Below, piece after piece: positions 9,335-18,453 of a stretch of 64,000 bases of DNA (position 1 is the stretch's first letter; every line of letters starts with the position of its first letter). The DNA lies in NCBI RefSeq assembly GCF_002741105.1, contig NZ_NIQU01000001.1, positions 62,001 through 126,000 on the forward strand, written 5' to 3'. The translations under genes and the position numbers were made by a program. The stretch is from Pseudomonas sediminis (GTDB taxonomy: Bacteria > Pseudomonadota > Gammaproteobacteria > Pseudomonadales > Pseudomonadaceae). The notes under the pieces are model-generated. The model saw only the letters and a list, made by a program, of their open reading frames with translations, was not told the DNA's origin and ran no database searches.

Positions 9335-10702
9335 TTACAGCAGAACCAGACTCAGCAGCCAGACAGCGGCCATACCGGCGATACCCTGGATCAGGGTCGC
9401 CATGGTCTGGGCACGGTAAGCGGTCGCCACTTTCATGCGGCTGAACTGAGTCACGACCCAGAAGAAGCTGTCGTTGGCGTGGGAAACGGTCATCGCACCT
9501 GCACCAATGGCCATTACCGTCAGCACGCGGCCCATCTCGCTGTCGAGGCCCAGGTTGCCCAGCAGCGGTGCAACCATGGCCGAAGTGGTGACCAGCGCGA
9601 CGGTGGAGGAGCCTTGGGCACTCTTCAGCGCAGCAGCTACCAAGAACGGCATGAACAGGCCGATACCCAGTGCCGACAGGGTGTCGCCCAGATAACCGGT
9701 CAGCGCGGTGGCCTTGAGGATGGCACCGAAGGCGCCACCGGCACCGGTGATCAGCAGAATCGGCGCCGCCTCTTTCAGGCCATGAGCGACGTAGTCATGG
9801 AACTGCTGACGCTTGCCTTCGCCCTTGAGCAGCGAGCACGCCAACACCAGACCGACCAGCAGCGCGGCAACCGGCTGACCGAGGAAGCTCAGCACATCGA
9901 AGAAAACGCCAGTACCGAAGGGCTTGCTCGGGAAAGCAGCGACAGAGCCCAGGCAGATCAGAATGATCGGCACGAAGATCGGCGAGAACGCCTGCCAGGC
10001 ACTGGGCAGCTTGCCGTAGCGAGCGCGCAGTGCATCGAAGTCGACGTTATCGGCGAGCAGCTCGCTTGGCGCTTCTTCCAGCAAGTCGTGGTCGTTCTGT
10101 TTGAGGAAACGGTTGGCCCACAGCATGCCGGCTACAGCGGTGACCGCAGCGACCAATAGACCGACCAGGATCACCAGACCCAGTGAGGTTTCCAGGCCCA
10201 GGTTGCCGGCCGCAGCGATCGGACCGGGGGTTGGCGGCACGAAGGTGTGGGTGGCGTACAGACCAGTCGCCAGGGCCACGCTCATGGCCACCACGGACAC
10301 CTTCATGCGTGCAGCCAGGGCATTCTTCAGCGAGTTGAGGATGACGTAACCGGAGTCGCAGAACACCGGAATCGATACCAGGTAACCGATGATCGACATG
10401 GTCAGGGTGGGGAAACGCTGGCCCAACAGACGAATCACCGTCTCGGCCATGGTAATGGCGGCGCCGCTACGCTCGAGGATCACTCCAATGATGGTACCGA
10501 GAACGATCACGATACCGATGTAACCGAGAATGCCACCGAAGCCGGCACTCATGGTCTTGATGATTTCGCCGCTAGGCAGCTGGTAGGCAAAGCCGGCGAT
10601 CAGCGCAGCAGCCAGCAATGCCAGGAAGGGGTGCAATTTCAAACGGGTAGTGGACAGCACGATGAATGCAATCAGTGCCACCAGGATCAGGACCAGGCCC
10701 AT
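9335..10702 (-). CDS. GntP family permease, probable glycerate/sugar-acid transporter
   Basis: A 455-residue inner-membrane protein with about 12 hydrophobic segments. It shows GntP family features: the start MGLVLILVALIAFIVLSTTR, IVLGTIIGVILERSGAA, PVFCDSGYVILNSL and the closing VSHANDSFFWVVTQFS. GntP members are proton-coupled importers of gluconate and related acids. The downstream glycerate kinase suggests glycerate as substrate, which is inference. The ATG at 10702 has GAGGAG eight bases upstream; the open frame before it has no comparable site. Confidence 0.92.
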   Translation of the reverse strand: MGLVLILVALIAFIVLSTTRLKLHPFLALLAAALIAGFAYQLPSGEIIKTMSAGFGGILGYIGIVIVLGTIIGVILERSGAAITMAETVIRLLGQRFPTLTMSIIGYLVSIPVFCDSGYVILNSLKNALAARMKVSVVAMSVALATGLYATHTFVPPTPGPIAAAGNLGLETSLGLVILVGLLVAAVTAVAGMLWANRFLKQNDHDLLEEAPSELLADNVDFDALRARYGKLPSAWQAFSPIFVPIILICLGSVAAFPSKPFGTGVFFDVLSFLGQPVAALLVGLVLACSLLKGEGKRQQFHDYVAHGLKEAAPILLITGAGGAFGAILKATALTGYLGDTLSALGIGLFMPFLVAAALKSAQGSSTVALVTTSAMVAPLLGNLGLDSEMGRVLTVMAIGAGAMTVSHANDSFFWVVTQFSRMKVATAYRAQTMATLIQGIAGMAAVWLLSLVLL

Positions 10703-10839
10703 GACCAGTCTCCTCATTGTTGTTATGGCGGGCGCAGGGCCCGGATGGGAATGCCGACAGGCGCCACATTGTGGCTCAGCCTGCACCAGCATCGCCCTGT
10801 GCGCCAGCACCAAAACATCAAGCGCTGAGTGCAATTGGC

Positions 10840-10853
10840 TGTGCAATCGCACA
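10840..10853. promoter_or_regulatory. candidate regulator-binding palindrome upstream of the permease gene
   Basis: TGTGCAATCGCACA is a TGTGC-N4-GCACA inverted repeat. It lies in the 185-base gap between the CdaR-type regulator gene and the permease-kinase operon. Its position fits an operator for the adjacent regulator, but I have no binding consensus to compare it with. Confidence 0.4.
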
Positions 10854-10887
10854 AAGCCAGCACCCCGTGTTCACCAGCGAAGATGAA

Positions 10888-12018
10888 TTACCGAACGCTC
10901 ACCGGCGCTACCGCGGCGGGTTCCAGCAAGCCCAACCCCAGAGATAGCTGCAGGCGCTGATCCAGCCGATTGAGGTCCAGACCACTGAGTTCGGCGATGC
11001 GCTCCAGGCGGTAGCGCAACGTATTGCGATGAATGCCCAATTCCTGCGCACAGGTTTGTACCTGGCCGTCATGCGCGCACCAGGCTTCCAGCGTGGCTCT
11101 CAGCGTGCCTTGGGGGTCCTGCATCAGCACCTGCCGCAACGGCGCCAGCCAGCCTTGCAGTAACCAGCTGTGGCGCTGGGCATAGAGCAGCGTCGGCAGG
11201 CGCAATTCGTCCAGGCGTAGCAGGCGACGATCGGGAAAGCGCGCTTGGCCATAGGCCTGAAGATCACGCAGGACCAGGCTCGCCTGGCGCAGCTCGGTCA
11301 GATCATGCAGCGGATCGCTGAGCGCCAGCGACCCTACGCCCCACTCGCGCTCGTCGGCCTGCTGGAGCCAGGCGCGATCATCACGCGTGGCGCTGTAGGG
11401 TCGACACCAGAGCAGTTCATGGCGCCCGAGCGGCGCCACCAGATGTTCACTCTTGCCCCCCAATGCGGCGAGCAGACGCGCCTGACGCGGCAGCGGATCG
11501 CCCTCACCATCGAGTTGCAGCAGACACATCTGTCGTGGCCAGGTCAGTTGCAGGCCCAGGCGTTCGGCATCGACCTCGAGACTGGACAGACGCAGCATGG
11601 GATCGAGCAGCTGTCGCAACCAGGCCTCTTGCTGGTGCCGCTGCCAGTGCCGCTCAGCCTGCAGAACGCGATGCTCGACCAACATTTCCGCAGCCATGCG
11701 CACCAGTTCGGCATAGGGCCGCACGGTCTCGGGGTCGCCCGTGATACCGAGCACGCCAATCAGACGCTCGGCATGCAGCAACGGCAGGTTAACGCCGGGC
11801 TTGACGCCTCGCAGGCACGCCGCCGCCTGAGCGTCGATCTCCACCACGCGACAATTGGCCAGCACCAATTGCGCACCTTCATGACGGGTGTGCAGTCGAC
11901 TGGGGTCACCGCTGCCGATGATCATGCCCTGGGCGTCCATCACATTGATGTTGTGCGGCAGGATGGCCATGGCGCGGTCGACAATGTGCTGCGCCAGGGT
12001 AGAGTCGAGTTCGAGCAT
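10888..12018 (-). CDS. CdaR family transcriptional regulator (sugar-diacid sensing)
   Basis: A 376-residue regulator. The N-terminal sugar-diacid recognition domain (about residues 1-135, NINVMDAQGMIIGSGD and HEGAQLVLANCRVVEID) aligns by eye with E. coli CdaR. A PucR-type helix-turn-helix closes the protein (CAQELGIHRNTLRYRLERIAE near residues 330-350). E. coli CdaR activates glucarate, galactarate and glycerate genes. Here it stands directly upstream of a GntP permease and a glycerate kinase on the same strand, so it probably controls them. The ATG at 12018 matches the CdaR N terminus; it follows the terminator-like hairpin of the previous gene by only two bases. Confidence 0.9.
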   Translation of the reverse strand: MLELDSTLAQHIVDRAMAILPHNINVMDAQGMIIGSGDPSRLHTRHEGAQLVLANCRVVEIDAQAAACLRGVKPGVNLPLLHAERLIGVLGITGDPETVRPYAELVRMAAEMLVEHRVLQAERHWQRHQQEAWLRQLLDPMLRLSSLEVDAERLGLQLTWPRQMCLLQLDGEGDPLPRQARLLAALGGKSEHLVAPLGRHELLWCRPYSATRDDRAWLQQADEREWGVGSLALSDPLHDLTELRQASLVLRDLQAYGQARFPDRRLLRLDELRLPTLLYAQRHSWLLQGWLAPLRQVLMQDPQGTLRATLEAWCAHDGQVQTCAQELGIHRNTLRYRLERIAELSGLDLNRLDQRLQLSLGLGLLEPAAVAPVSVR

Positions 12019-12023
12019 GAAAA

Positions 12024-12045
12024 ACGGCCTCGCGAATGAGGCCGT
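12024..12045 (-). terminator. intrinsic terminator of the proQ-like gene, abutting the cdaR-type start codon
   Basis: ACGGCCTC and GAGGCCGT form an 8-bp stem around a six-base loop, followed on the minus strand by a short U-run and then immediately by the ATG of the CdaR-type gene. The only SD-like GAGG of that gene is in the 3' arm of this stem. Confidence 0.7.
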
Positions 12046-12118
12046 CATTGTAGGCGCGCCAGCGACGCTGCACGAGGTATCCCTCGCAGCGCCGGCAAAA
12101 CCTTCAGCTAGCCAGGAT

Positions 12119-12637
12119 TTACTCCGCAGCAGGTGCTGCAGCGCTCTCCACGGCCTTGTCGTCCGCTGGAGCTTTAGCCTTGGCCTGATTGCGCCGAGCT
12201 TCGGCACGGTGCCGTCTGGCCTGCTGCTTGGCATGCAGCGCCTGCGCCGCCGTCACCATACCAACGGGCTGGCCTTGCAGATCCAGACGCGGTGCACTTT
12301 CGGTCATTGCAGCCCAGTAACGACCACCGCGGCACCAGGCGGCAATACCCGCTTTGAGCTGCTCAACGGTGATACCGAGCAATTGCAGATGTTGCTCGGC
12401 GTCCTTGAGAATGCCTTCCTTCAACGGCACCTTGGGCGCCGGGTTGACCGGGAAGGCCAAGGGGAAGTGCTTCTGCAAGCGCCAGATCGCCTCGACGGTA
12501 GGATCCTGCTCACGCGGCTTGCCTTTTGGCGGCTGCTTGCGTTTTTGCGGCTTCGCGCTTTCGGTCTTTACCTGCTGTACCTGCTGCTTCTCGGCGCGCA
12601 GGCGGTCACGTAGCTCGGCTAATTGTTCAAAACCCAT
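12119..12637 (-). CDS. ProQ/FinO family RNA-binding protein
   Basis: A 172-residue protein. It has a basic, Lys/Gln-rich N-terminal region to about residue 45 and a ProQ/FinO domain at about residues 48-150 (IWRLQKHFPLAFP, PLKEGILKDA, GGRYWAAMTESAPRLDLQG). A basic, Ala-rich tail ends the protein. ProQ-family proteins bind structured RNAs and act as RNA chaperones for small RNAs and mRNA 3' ends. In E. coli ProQ was first noticed through the osmoregulated transporter ProP. The gene has its own terminator and no obvious operon partner. Confidence 0.88.
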   Translation of the reverse strand: MGFEQLAELRDRLRAEKQQVQQVKTESAKPQKRKQPPKGKPREQDPTVEAIWRLQKHFPLAFPVNPAPKVPLKEGILKDAEQHLQLLGITVEQLKAGIAAWCRGGRYWAAMTESAPRLDLQGQPVGMVTAAQALHAKQQARRHRAEARRNQAKAKAPADDKAVESAAAPAAE

Positions 12638-12741
12638 CGTTCGGTTCGCAGCGTCCTGGTTGGTTCGTGGCGCAAGGGTATCTTATGTGCTCGTTTCGTA
12701 CAGCCTTATTGGCGAACAGCATGCTCGGCGGTAGCTGATGG

Positions 12742-13389
12742 TCAGGGCGCCAGCCGCTCACGAATCCAGGCTTCACCCTTGAACCGATAGTTGAGGCGGT
12801 CATGCAGCCGACTTGGCCTGCCCTGCCAGAATTCGATGCGCTCGGGCAGCAGACGGTAGCCGCCCCAGTGCGGTGGGCAGTGTGGCGTCTGGTTGAGGAA
12901 GCGTCTTTCGGTTTCCGCCAGCAGGTTTTCCAGCTCGGCGCGGTCGCGAATCACCTTGCTCTGCGGCGAAGCCCAGGCGCCTATGCGACTGCCCAGCGGG
13001 CGTACCTGGAAGTAGCCGTCGGATTCGGCCGGGGTGACCTGCTCGACACGACCTTCGATGCGCACCTGGCGCTCCAGGCTGGGCCAGAAGAAGGTCATGG
13101 CGGCGAACGGGCGTGCCGCGAGCTGGCGGCCCTTGGCGCTGTCGTAGTTGCTGAAGAAGGTGAAGCCGCGTTCGTCGAGCCCCTTGAGCAGTAGCACCCG
13201 GCAGTGCGGGCGGCCATCTTCGTCGACGGTGGCCAGGGTCATGGCGTTGGGTTCGACCGGCAATTGCTCGGTCTTGACCGCGTCATCGAACCACTGACGA
13301 AACAGGGCAAAGGGCTCCAACGGGGCCTGGGCTTCGCTCAGGCCATCGCGGGTATAGTCGCGGCGCATATCGGCCAGGGTTTGGGTCAT
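12742..13389 (-). CDS. pdxH: pyridoxine/pyridoxamine 5'-phosphate oxidase
   Basis: A 215-residue FMN enzyme that makes pyridoxal 5'-phosphate from pyridoxine or pyridoxamine 5'-phosphate, the last step of vitamin B6 synthesis and salvage. Recognisable segments are [20 protein letters not shown] at the N terminus, [33 protein letters not shown], the FMN/PLP-binding block and the C-terminal signature [18 protein letters not shown]. The length is normal for the family. GAGGAA precedes the ATG. It follows the OmpA-type lipoprotein gene by about 80 bases on the same strand. Confidence 0.96.
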   Translation of the reverse strand: MTQTLADMRRDYTRDGLSEAQAPLEPFALFRQWFDDAVKTEQLPVEPNAMTLATVDEDGRPHCRVLLLKGLDERGFTFFSNYDSAKGRQLAARPFAAMTFFWPSLERQVRIEGRVEQVTPAESDGYFQVRPLGSRIGAWASPQSKVIRDRAELENLLAETERRFLNQTPHCPPHWGGYRLLPERIEFWQGRPSRLHDRLNYRFKGEAWIRERLAP

Positions 13390-13469
13390 GGCAATTCCTC
13401 AGGGCAGGGCCAGAAACCAATCCGCTGGATTCGAGTGCCTGCCCGCTCAGGGTGGAAATGCCCGCAAGC

Positions 13470-14123
13470 TTACTCCGACTTGCCCACTTTTCCTTGATCT
13501 GCAGCAGCTACCTTGGGTGCATCCTTGAGCTCAGCCTTGGCCGGTTGGCTGTACTTGGCGATCAGGCCCTGCATGGTGTCACGCGAGGTCAGGAGGATTT
13601 CCACGCGGCGGTTGAGCGCACGGCCGGCCGCGCTGTCGTTTGCCGCACGGGGTGCGTCGGAGCCCAGACCCATGACCTGCAGGCGGTTTTGCTTGAGGCC
13701 GCTGAGACGAAAAATCGAGGTCACGGCACGCGCGCGCTGCTGACTGAGTTCGCGGTTCTTCGCGTCGTCACCGCTGGTGTCGGCATGGCCGAGCACGACC
13801 ACGGCGACATCCTCGTCGGCTTCCAGCAGTTTGGCCACGCGAGTGATCGGGCCCAGGCTGACCGGCAGCAACATCTGCGGGCGATCCGGATTGAACGAGC
13901 CCTGCACCGGGGCGGTGACCACCAGCAGGTTTTCGCGGCGCTCGAACTCGAAGTGGCTGCCCTTGACCGCTTCACGCAGTTTCGGCTCGTACTCGTCGAG
14001 CCAAGCGCGAGTCACTTGAGGCGGTGGCATCACTGCCGGCTTGGCGACTTCCTTCTTTTCCGAGCCGGCGCAGCCCGCGATCAGCAGGCAGCAGGTAAAG
14101 GCAAAAATCTTGTTGGCACGCAT
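13470..14123 (-). CDS. OmpA-family peptidoglycan-associated lipoprotein
   Basis: A 217-residue lipoprotein precursor. The signal peptide ends in LLIAGC, giving lipidated Cys18. A spacer follows, then a C-terminal OmpA-like domain (about residues 90-200) with VVVLGHADTSGDDAKNRELS and RARAVTSIFRLSG. These carry the Asp and Arg residues that hold diaminopimelate in peptidoglycan-binding OmpA domains. It probably anchors the outer membrane to the cell wall. It lies upstream of pdxH, and both read leftward. A fold-back repeat element lies just upstream of its start region. Confidence 0.88.
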   Translation of the reverse strand: MRANKIFAFTCCLLIAGCAGSEKKEVAKPAVMPPPQVTRAWLDEYEPKLREAVKGSHFEFERRENLLVVTAPVQGSFNPDRPQMLLPVSLGPITRVAKLLEADEDVAVVVLGHADTSGDDAKNRELSQQRARAVTSIFRLSGLKQNRLQVMGLGSDAPRAANDSAAGRALNRRVEILLTSRDTMQGLIAKYSQPAKAELKDAPKVAAADQGKVGKSE

Positions 14124-14166
14124 GTAGCCCCCGGGGTCAAACAGATCTAATGGTCGATTCGTTATC

Positions 14167-14322
14167 AGGCTGTTGAAAAACTACCTGCGTTGCCATTGCT
14201 GCGTTAAAAACAGGCTCGTGCGCGAGTCCGATCAAAATGCTCATTTACAACTCGTAAACTGCGCTTTTTCGCCTGTTTTTGCCTTGCACTGGCTGCCTCG
14301 CCTACGTTTTTTCAACGGCCTG
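14167..14322. repeat. fold-back intergenic element with nested inverted repeats
   Basis: A 156-base element. Outer ends CAGGCTGTTGAAAAA and TTTTTTCAACGGCCTG are near-inverted repeats. A perfect inner pair AAAAACAGGC (14206-14215) and GCCTGTTTTT (14271-14280) follows inside. It holds no gene and can fold into one long interrupted hairpin. I recall similar sequences scattered through the P. stutzeri/mendocina group, so I read it as a MITE-like or REP-like dispersed repeat; copy number cannot be checked here. Confidence 0.65.
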
Positions 14323-14366
14323 TTATGGTTGGTACTGAACGGTTGGCGCAAGTTTAGCCGTTTCAA

Positions 14367-15512
14367 TCAGATACAGTCCGCAATCTGTCGCGCAAGTTTC
14401 TGCGCGCGGGGGTCCATCAAGACGAACGGTCCTAGATTGTTGGTAACGAAACCGAATGCCAGGTCTCGTTCCGGGTCGGCAAAACCGCTGGAGCCACCGG
14501 CGCCGGGATGGCCGAAGGCTTTTGCCCCCATGCCATAAGTGGCGTTGGCCACATCGGCCTGATCGAGCATGCAACCCAGGCCGAAACGCGTGCGGGTCAG
14601 CAAGGTCTTGTCGTCACCGACACTGTGCTCACGGGTCATTTCACCCAGCAGCTCGGCATCGAGCAGGCTGCCGTCGAGAAGACCGGCATAGAAACCCGCC
14701 AGGCTGCGCGCGTTGCCGTGGCCATTGGCGGCCGGCTGCTGCATGCGCCGCCACTCAGGCTTGTTGGTACTGGTCATGATCGACGGCGGGTTGGTGAACG
14801 AGCGCGTGCTCATGGCTTGGGCGTCACTCATCATCACCTTGAGCAGGCGTTGCGCGGCAGCGTCGCCAAGATTGCCCTTGCCGCGAGCGATATGGGCGAC
14901 GCGATCGAACCCGCTGTCAGCCAGGCCGACGTGGAAATCCAGGCCCAACGGCTTGGCGATGCGCGCAGCGATGCTCTCGCCGGGACCACGACCTTCGACA
15001 CGGCGAATCAGCTCGCCAATCAGCCAACCATAGGTAATGGGCGCGTAGCCATGACCTTCACCCAGCGGCCACCAGGGCTCTTCAGCTGCCAACGCGTTGG
15101 TCATGGTCTGCCAGTCATACAGCGCCTCGGCGGGCAGCGCCTGACGCAACGCCGGCAAGCCGGCCTGATGGCAGAGCAGGTGACGCACACTGATACGTTG
15201 TTTGCCAGCGGCGGCGAACTCAGGCCAGTAGCGCGCAACCGGCGCATCCAGGTCGAGCTTGCCCTCGCCCACCAGTTGCAGGGCCACCACAGCGGCGAAA
15301 GGTTTGGTACAGGAGAACAGGTTGGCGATGGTGTCGCTGTGCCAGGCCTGCTGGCCGTCCTTGTCCATCACACCGGCCCACAGGTCGACCACGGTTTCCC
15401 CACCCACCTTCACGCACAGGGCCGCGCCCCGCTCCTGCGCATCATCGAACAGTGCGGCGAATGCGTCCCTCACCGCTTCGAAGCGCAAGTCGAAATAGCC
15501 CTGAATCTGCAC
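14367..15512 (-). CDS. serine hydrolase of the class C beta-lactamase fold (family VIII-like esterase)
   Basis: A 381-residue protein. The catalytic SxxK motif is LFSCTKPFAA (Ser67-Lys70), and the second catalytic element is a Tyr in GYAPITYGWL near residue 156. The motif GHPGAGG near residue 350 replaces the KTG triad of true beta-lactamases. Family VIII esterases use this arrangement to hydrolyse short-chain esters. No signal peptide is visible, so it is probably cytoplasmic. Both candidate starts are GTG; the one at 15512 has GGGAG six bases upstream and is preferred over 15530. Confidence 0.88.
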   Translation of the reverse strand: MQIQGYFDLRFEAVRDAFAALFDDAQERGAALCVKVGGETVVDLWAGVMDKDGQQAWHSDTIANLFSCTKPFAAVVALQLVGEGKLDLDAPVARYWPEFAAAGKQRISVRHLLCHQAGLPALRQALPAEALYDWQTMTNALAAEEPWWPLGEGHGYAPITYGWLIGELIRRVEGRGPGESIAARIAKPLGLDFHVGLADSGFDRVAHIARGKGNLGDAAAQRLLKVMMSDAQAMSTRSFTNPPSIMTSTNKPEWRRMQQPAANGHGNARSLAGFYAGLLDGSLLDAELLGEMTREHSVGDDKTLLTRTRFGLGCMLDQADVANATYGMGAKAFGHPGAGGSSGFADPERDLAFGFVTNNLGPFVLMDPRAQKLARQIADCI

Positions 15513-15732
15513 ACTGTTCTCCCGTTTCACTGCTTATCTCAATACTGCCGATGATGGCAGCCGCCTATCATGCAATGTTCTGAAACTTCATAAAATAGCG
15601 ATCTTCGATTGGTTTTTCCTATGATGAAACAAATGCGGCCTGATATGACCAATACGCCCCGAACAGCGCAGCTGCGGTGCGTACGCAGTCGTCAGGCCGC
15701 CTTGGATTCGACGCTCGGCACAGGAGAAACGA

Positions 15733-18453
15733 GTGCTCTACCTACTGTCCCTGATCGCCCTGGCTGCCATCATGGCACCCGGCCTGACGCGCCTGTTGGG
15801 TGCTCGCACAGGTTGGCTGCTGATGTTGGCGCCGCTGGCGGCCTTCGTCTGGTTCGTCCAACAGATTCCGCTGATCGCCGACGGTGGCGCGGTGATGCAG
15901 AGCCTGAGCTGGATTCCGGCACTGGGCATCAACCTGAGCCTGCGCCTGGACGGCCTCTCGCTGGTTTTTGCCCTATTGATCAGCGGCATCGGCAGCCTGA
16001 TCGTGCTGTACGCCGGCAGTTACCTGTCCAGCCACGCCCACCTCGGTCGCTTTCATGCCTACTTGCTGGTGTTCATGCTGGCGATGCTCGGCCTGGTGCT
16101 AGCCGACGACCTCGTGGCGATGTTCGTGTTCTGGGAGCTGACCAGTATCGCCTCCTTCCTGTTGATCAGCTTTCAACACGACAAAGCCGTCTCGCGCCGG
16201 GCGGCGCTGCAGGCGCTGCTGATCACCGGTGGCGGTGGTCTGGCATTGCTGGCGGGGCTGATTCTGCTCGGTGGCGCGACCGGTAATTGGCAGTTCTCCA
16301 GCCTCAGCGCCGAGCAGATCGAAGGCCATGTGCTGCTGCCGGCGATCATCGCCCTGGTGCTGCTGGGCTGCTTCACCAAGTCGGCGCAGGTGCCCTTCCA
16401 CCTGTGGCTGCCCAACGCGATGAACGCACCGACGCCAGTGTCGGCCTACCTGCACTCGGCAACCATGGTAAAAGCCGGCATCTATCTGCTGGCCCGTCTC
16501 AACCCGGTGCTCGGCGGCTCCGTCGGCTGGGGCACGCTGCTGATTACCTTCGGCGCAGCCACTGCGGTGCTCGGCGCCTTTCTCGCCTTCCGCCAGACCG
16601 ACCTCAAGCGCCTGCTGGCGTACACCACGGTGACCGTGCTGGGCCAGCTGACCATGCTGATCGGCACCAACACCAGCTATGGCCTGCAGGCGTTCGTGCT
16701 CTATCTGGTGGCGCATTCTCTGTATAAAGGCGCGCTGTTCATGGCGGTCGGCGCCATCGACCACGCCACCGGCACCCGTGAACTGGCCCGTCTTGGCGGC
16801 CTGATCCGCTTCATGCCACTGACTGGCGCAGCCGTGGCGCTGGCAGCGTTTTCCAACGCCGGCTTGCCGCCGTTCTTCGGCTTCATCGCCAAGGAATTCA
16901 AGTACACCGGCCTGATCGAGATGGGTCATATCGGCTGGGCGGTGACGCTGGTGATGATCCTTACCAACGCCCTGCTGTTCGCCGCTGCCGGCCTGGTCTT
17001 CCTGCAGACGTTCCTCGGCAAGCGTGGCGACTACCCACGCACGCCGCACGAAGTTGGCCTGCCGATGTGGCTGGGGCCGATGCTGCTGGCCATAGGCGGT
17101 TTCCTGCTCGGCGCCTGGAATGCCTGGCCGGAAACCTGGCTGGTGAATAATGCGGTACAGGCCATGGCACGTGGCCCGGTGGATGTACACCTGTATCTAT
17201 GGGGCGGCATCACTCCAGCGCTGTTGGCCAGCTTGATGACCGTATCGCTGGGCGTGCTGTTCTATGTCATGCGTGACCGCGTCAGACGGCTGCTCGATCG
17301 CGCCAACGCGGCCTGGAACGTCAGCGGCGACCTGATCTGGGATCGTTTGCTCAAACGCGTATTCCACTTCGCAGGGTTGCTTGCCGCGCGTTTTCAGCAC
17401 GGTTCCTTGCGCCAGCATCTGGTACTGCTGGCCCTGGCAGTCGGCGGCCTCTTGGCGGTCGGCCTGGTACCTGCTCTGCCGCAACTGCTGCAGGGCAGCT
17501 ACAGCCCCATCTCACCGCTGGGTTTGGCCGGCTGCCTGTTGGCACTGGCTGGCGGCGTGGCAGCAGCCTTCCTGCCTGGCCGACTGACCTTGCTGGCGGC
17601 GTTGGGTGCTTGCGGTCTGGGTCTGGCGCTGGTGTTCGTCTCGGTCAATGCACCGGACGTGGCGATGACCCAGCTGATGGTGGAAACCCTCAGTCTGATC
17701 TTCCTCGCCCTGGTGTTTCGCAAGATGCCCACGGTTCCCACCAGCGGCGCACGCGCGCCGTGGAAGCGACGCCTGCACGCCAGCGTGGCGATTCTCTTCG
17801 GCCTCAGCGTGACCGGCGCCCTGCTGCTGGCGGTAAGCCTGCCACTGCCGGGTGAAATTGCCCAGTGGTATCAGGCCAACAGCTTGCCGGGTGGCCACGG
17901 GCACAACGTGGTCAATGTGATCCTGGTGGACTTCCGCGCCTTCGATACCCTCGGCGAGATCCTCGTGGTCGCCCTCTCCGCCCTGGCTGCAGCCAGCCTG
18001 CTGGGCACCGGCCGGCGCTTCGGTAACGAGCATAGCGGTGAAGACGCCTTCACCTCGCCGCTGCTGCGCCAAGGCCTGCGCCCGCTGGCCTGGTTGATGA
18101 TGGCCGCCTCGCTGCTGGTGCTGTGGCGCGGTCACAACCTGCCCGGCGGAGGTTTCATCGGCGGCTTGGTGGCGGCCTGCGGCCTGATCCTACTGGTGCT
18201 GACCTACGGTCACGGACAGATTCGCCGGGTGCTGCCCGTTGCGCCTGCGCAGTTGATCGGTATTGGCCTGGGTTGTGCGGCGGGCGCCGGCATTCTTGGC
18301 CTGATCGCAGGCAACGCCTTTCTTACCGGTCTCTGGACCTTCCCCGGCGGGCTGCCGCTGGGCACGCCCTTGCTCTTCGATATCGGCGTTTTCCTCACCG
18401 TGTTCGGCTCCGCCCTGCACATGATCGACAAGCTCACGGGAGTTCGCCAGTAA
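15733..18453 (+). CDS. mnhA: Mrp-type cation/proton antiporter fused subunit A/B (operon 2)
   Basis: A 906-residue protein with the same domain order as the operon 1 A subunit. The NuoL-like part has VFWELTSIASFLLIS with Glu near residue 135, [20 protein letters not shown] and YKGALFMAVGAIDHATGTRE. A MrpA-specific middle follows, then a C-terminal MrpB domain (LRGLRPLAW-like region, [18 protein letters not shown]). The start is GTG at 15733 with AGGAG just upstream. It opens a rightward six-gene operon with overlapping junctions. Divergence from the other copy means it is not a recent duplicate. Confidence 0.94.
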   Translation: MLYLLSLIALAAIMAPGLTRLLGARTGWLLMLAPLAAFVWFVQQIPLIADGGAVMQSLSWIPALGINLSLRLDGLSLVFALLISGIGSLIVLYAGSYLSSHAHLGRFHAYLLVFMLAMLGLVLADDLVAMFVFWELTSIASFLLISFQHDKAVSRRAALQALLITGGGGLALLAGLILLGGATGNWQFSSLSAEQIEGHVLLPAIIALVLLGCFTKSAQVPFHLWLPNAMNAPTPVSAYLHSATMVKAGIYLLARLNPVLGGSVGWGTLLITFGAATAVLGAFLAFRQTDLKRLLAYTTVTVLGQLTMLIGTNTSYGLQAFVLYLVAHSLYKGALFMAVGAIDHATGTRELARLGGLIRFMPLTGAAVALAAFSNAGLPPFFGFIAKEFKYTGLIEMGHIGWAVTLVMILTNALLFAAAGLVFLQTFLGKRGDYPRTPHEVGLPMWLGPMLLAIGGFLLGAWNAWPETWLVNNAVQAMARGPVDVHLYLWGGITPALLASLMTVSLGVLFYVMRDRVRRLLDRANAAWNVSGDLIWDRLLKRVFHFAGLLAARFQHGSLRQHLVLLALAVGGLLAVGLVPALPQLLQGSYSPISPLGLAGCLLALAGGVAAAFLPGRLTLLAALGACGLGLALVFVSVNAPDVAMTQLMVETLSLIFLALVFRKMPTVPTSGARAPWKRRLHASVAILFGLSVTGALLLAVSLPLPGEIAQWYQANSLPGGHGHNVVNVILVDFRAFDTLGEILVVALSALAAASLLGTGRRFGNEHSGEDAFTSPLLRQGLRPLAWLMMAASLLVLWRGHNLPGGGFIGGLVAACGLILLVLTYGHGQIRRVLPVAPAQLIGIGLGCAAGAGILGLIAGNAFLTGLWTFPGGLPLGTPLLFDIGVFLTVFGSALHMIDKLTGVRQ

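Noticed and set aside
15540..15732. A sigma-70 promoter before the operon 2 mnhA gene around TAAAAT
   Set aside because: A plausible -10 exists near 15590 but no -35 at a fitting distance, so I did not list it as a feature.
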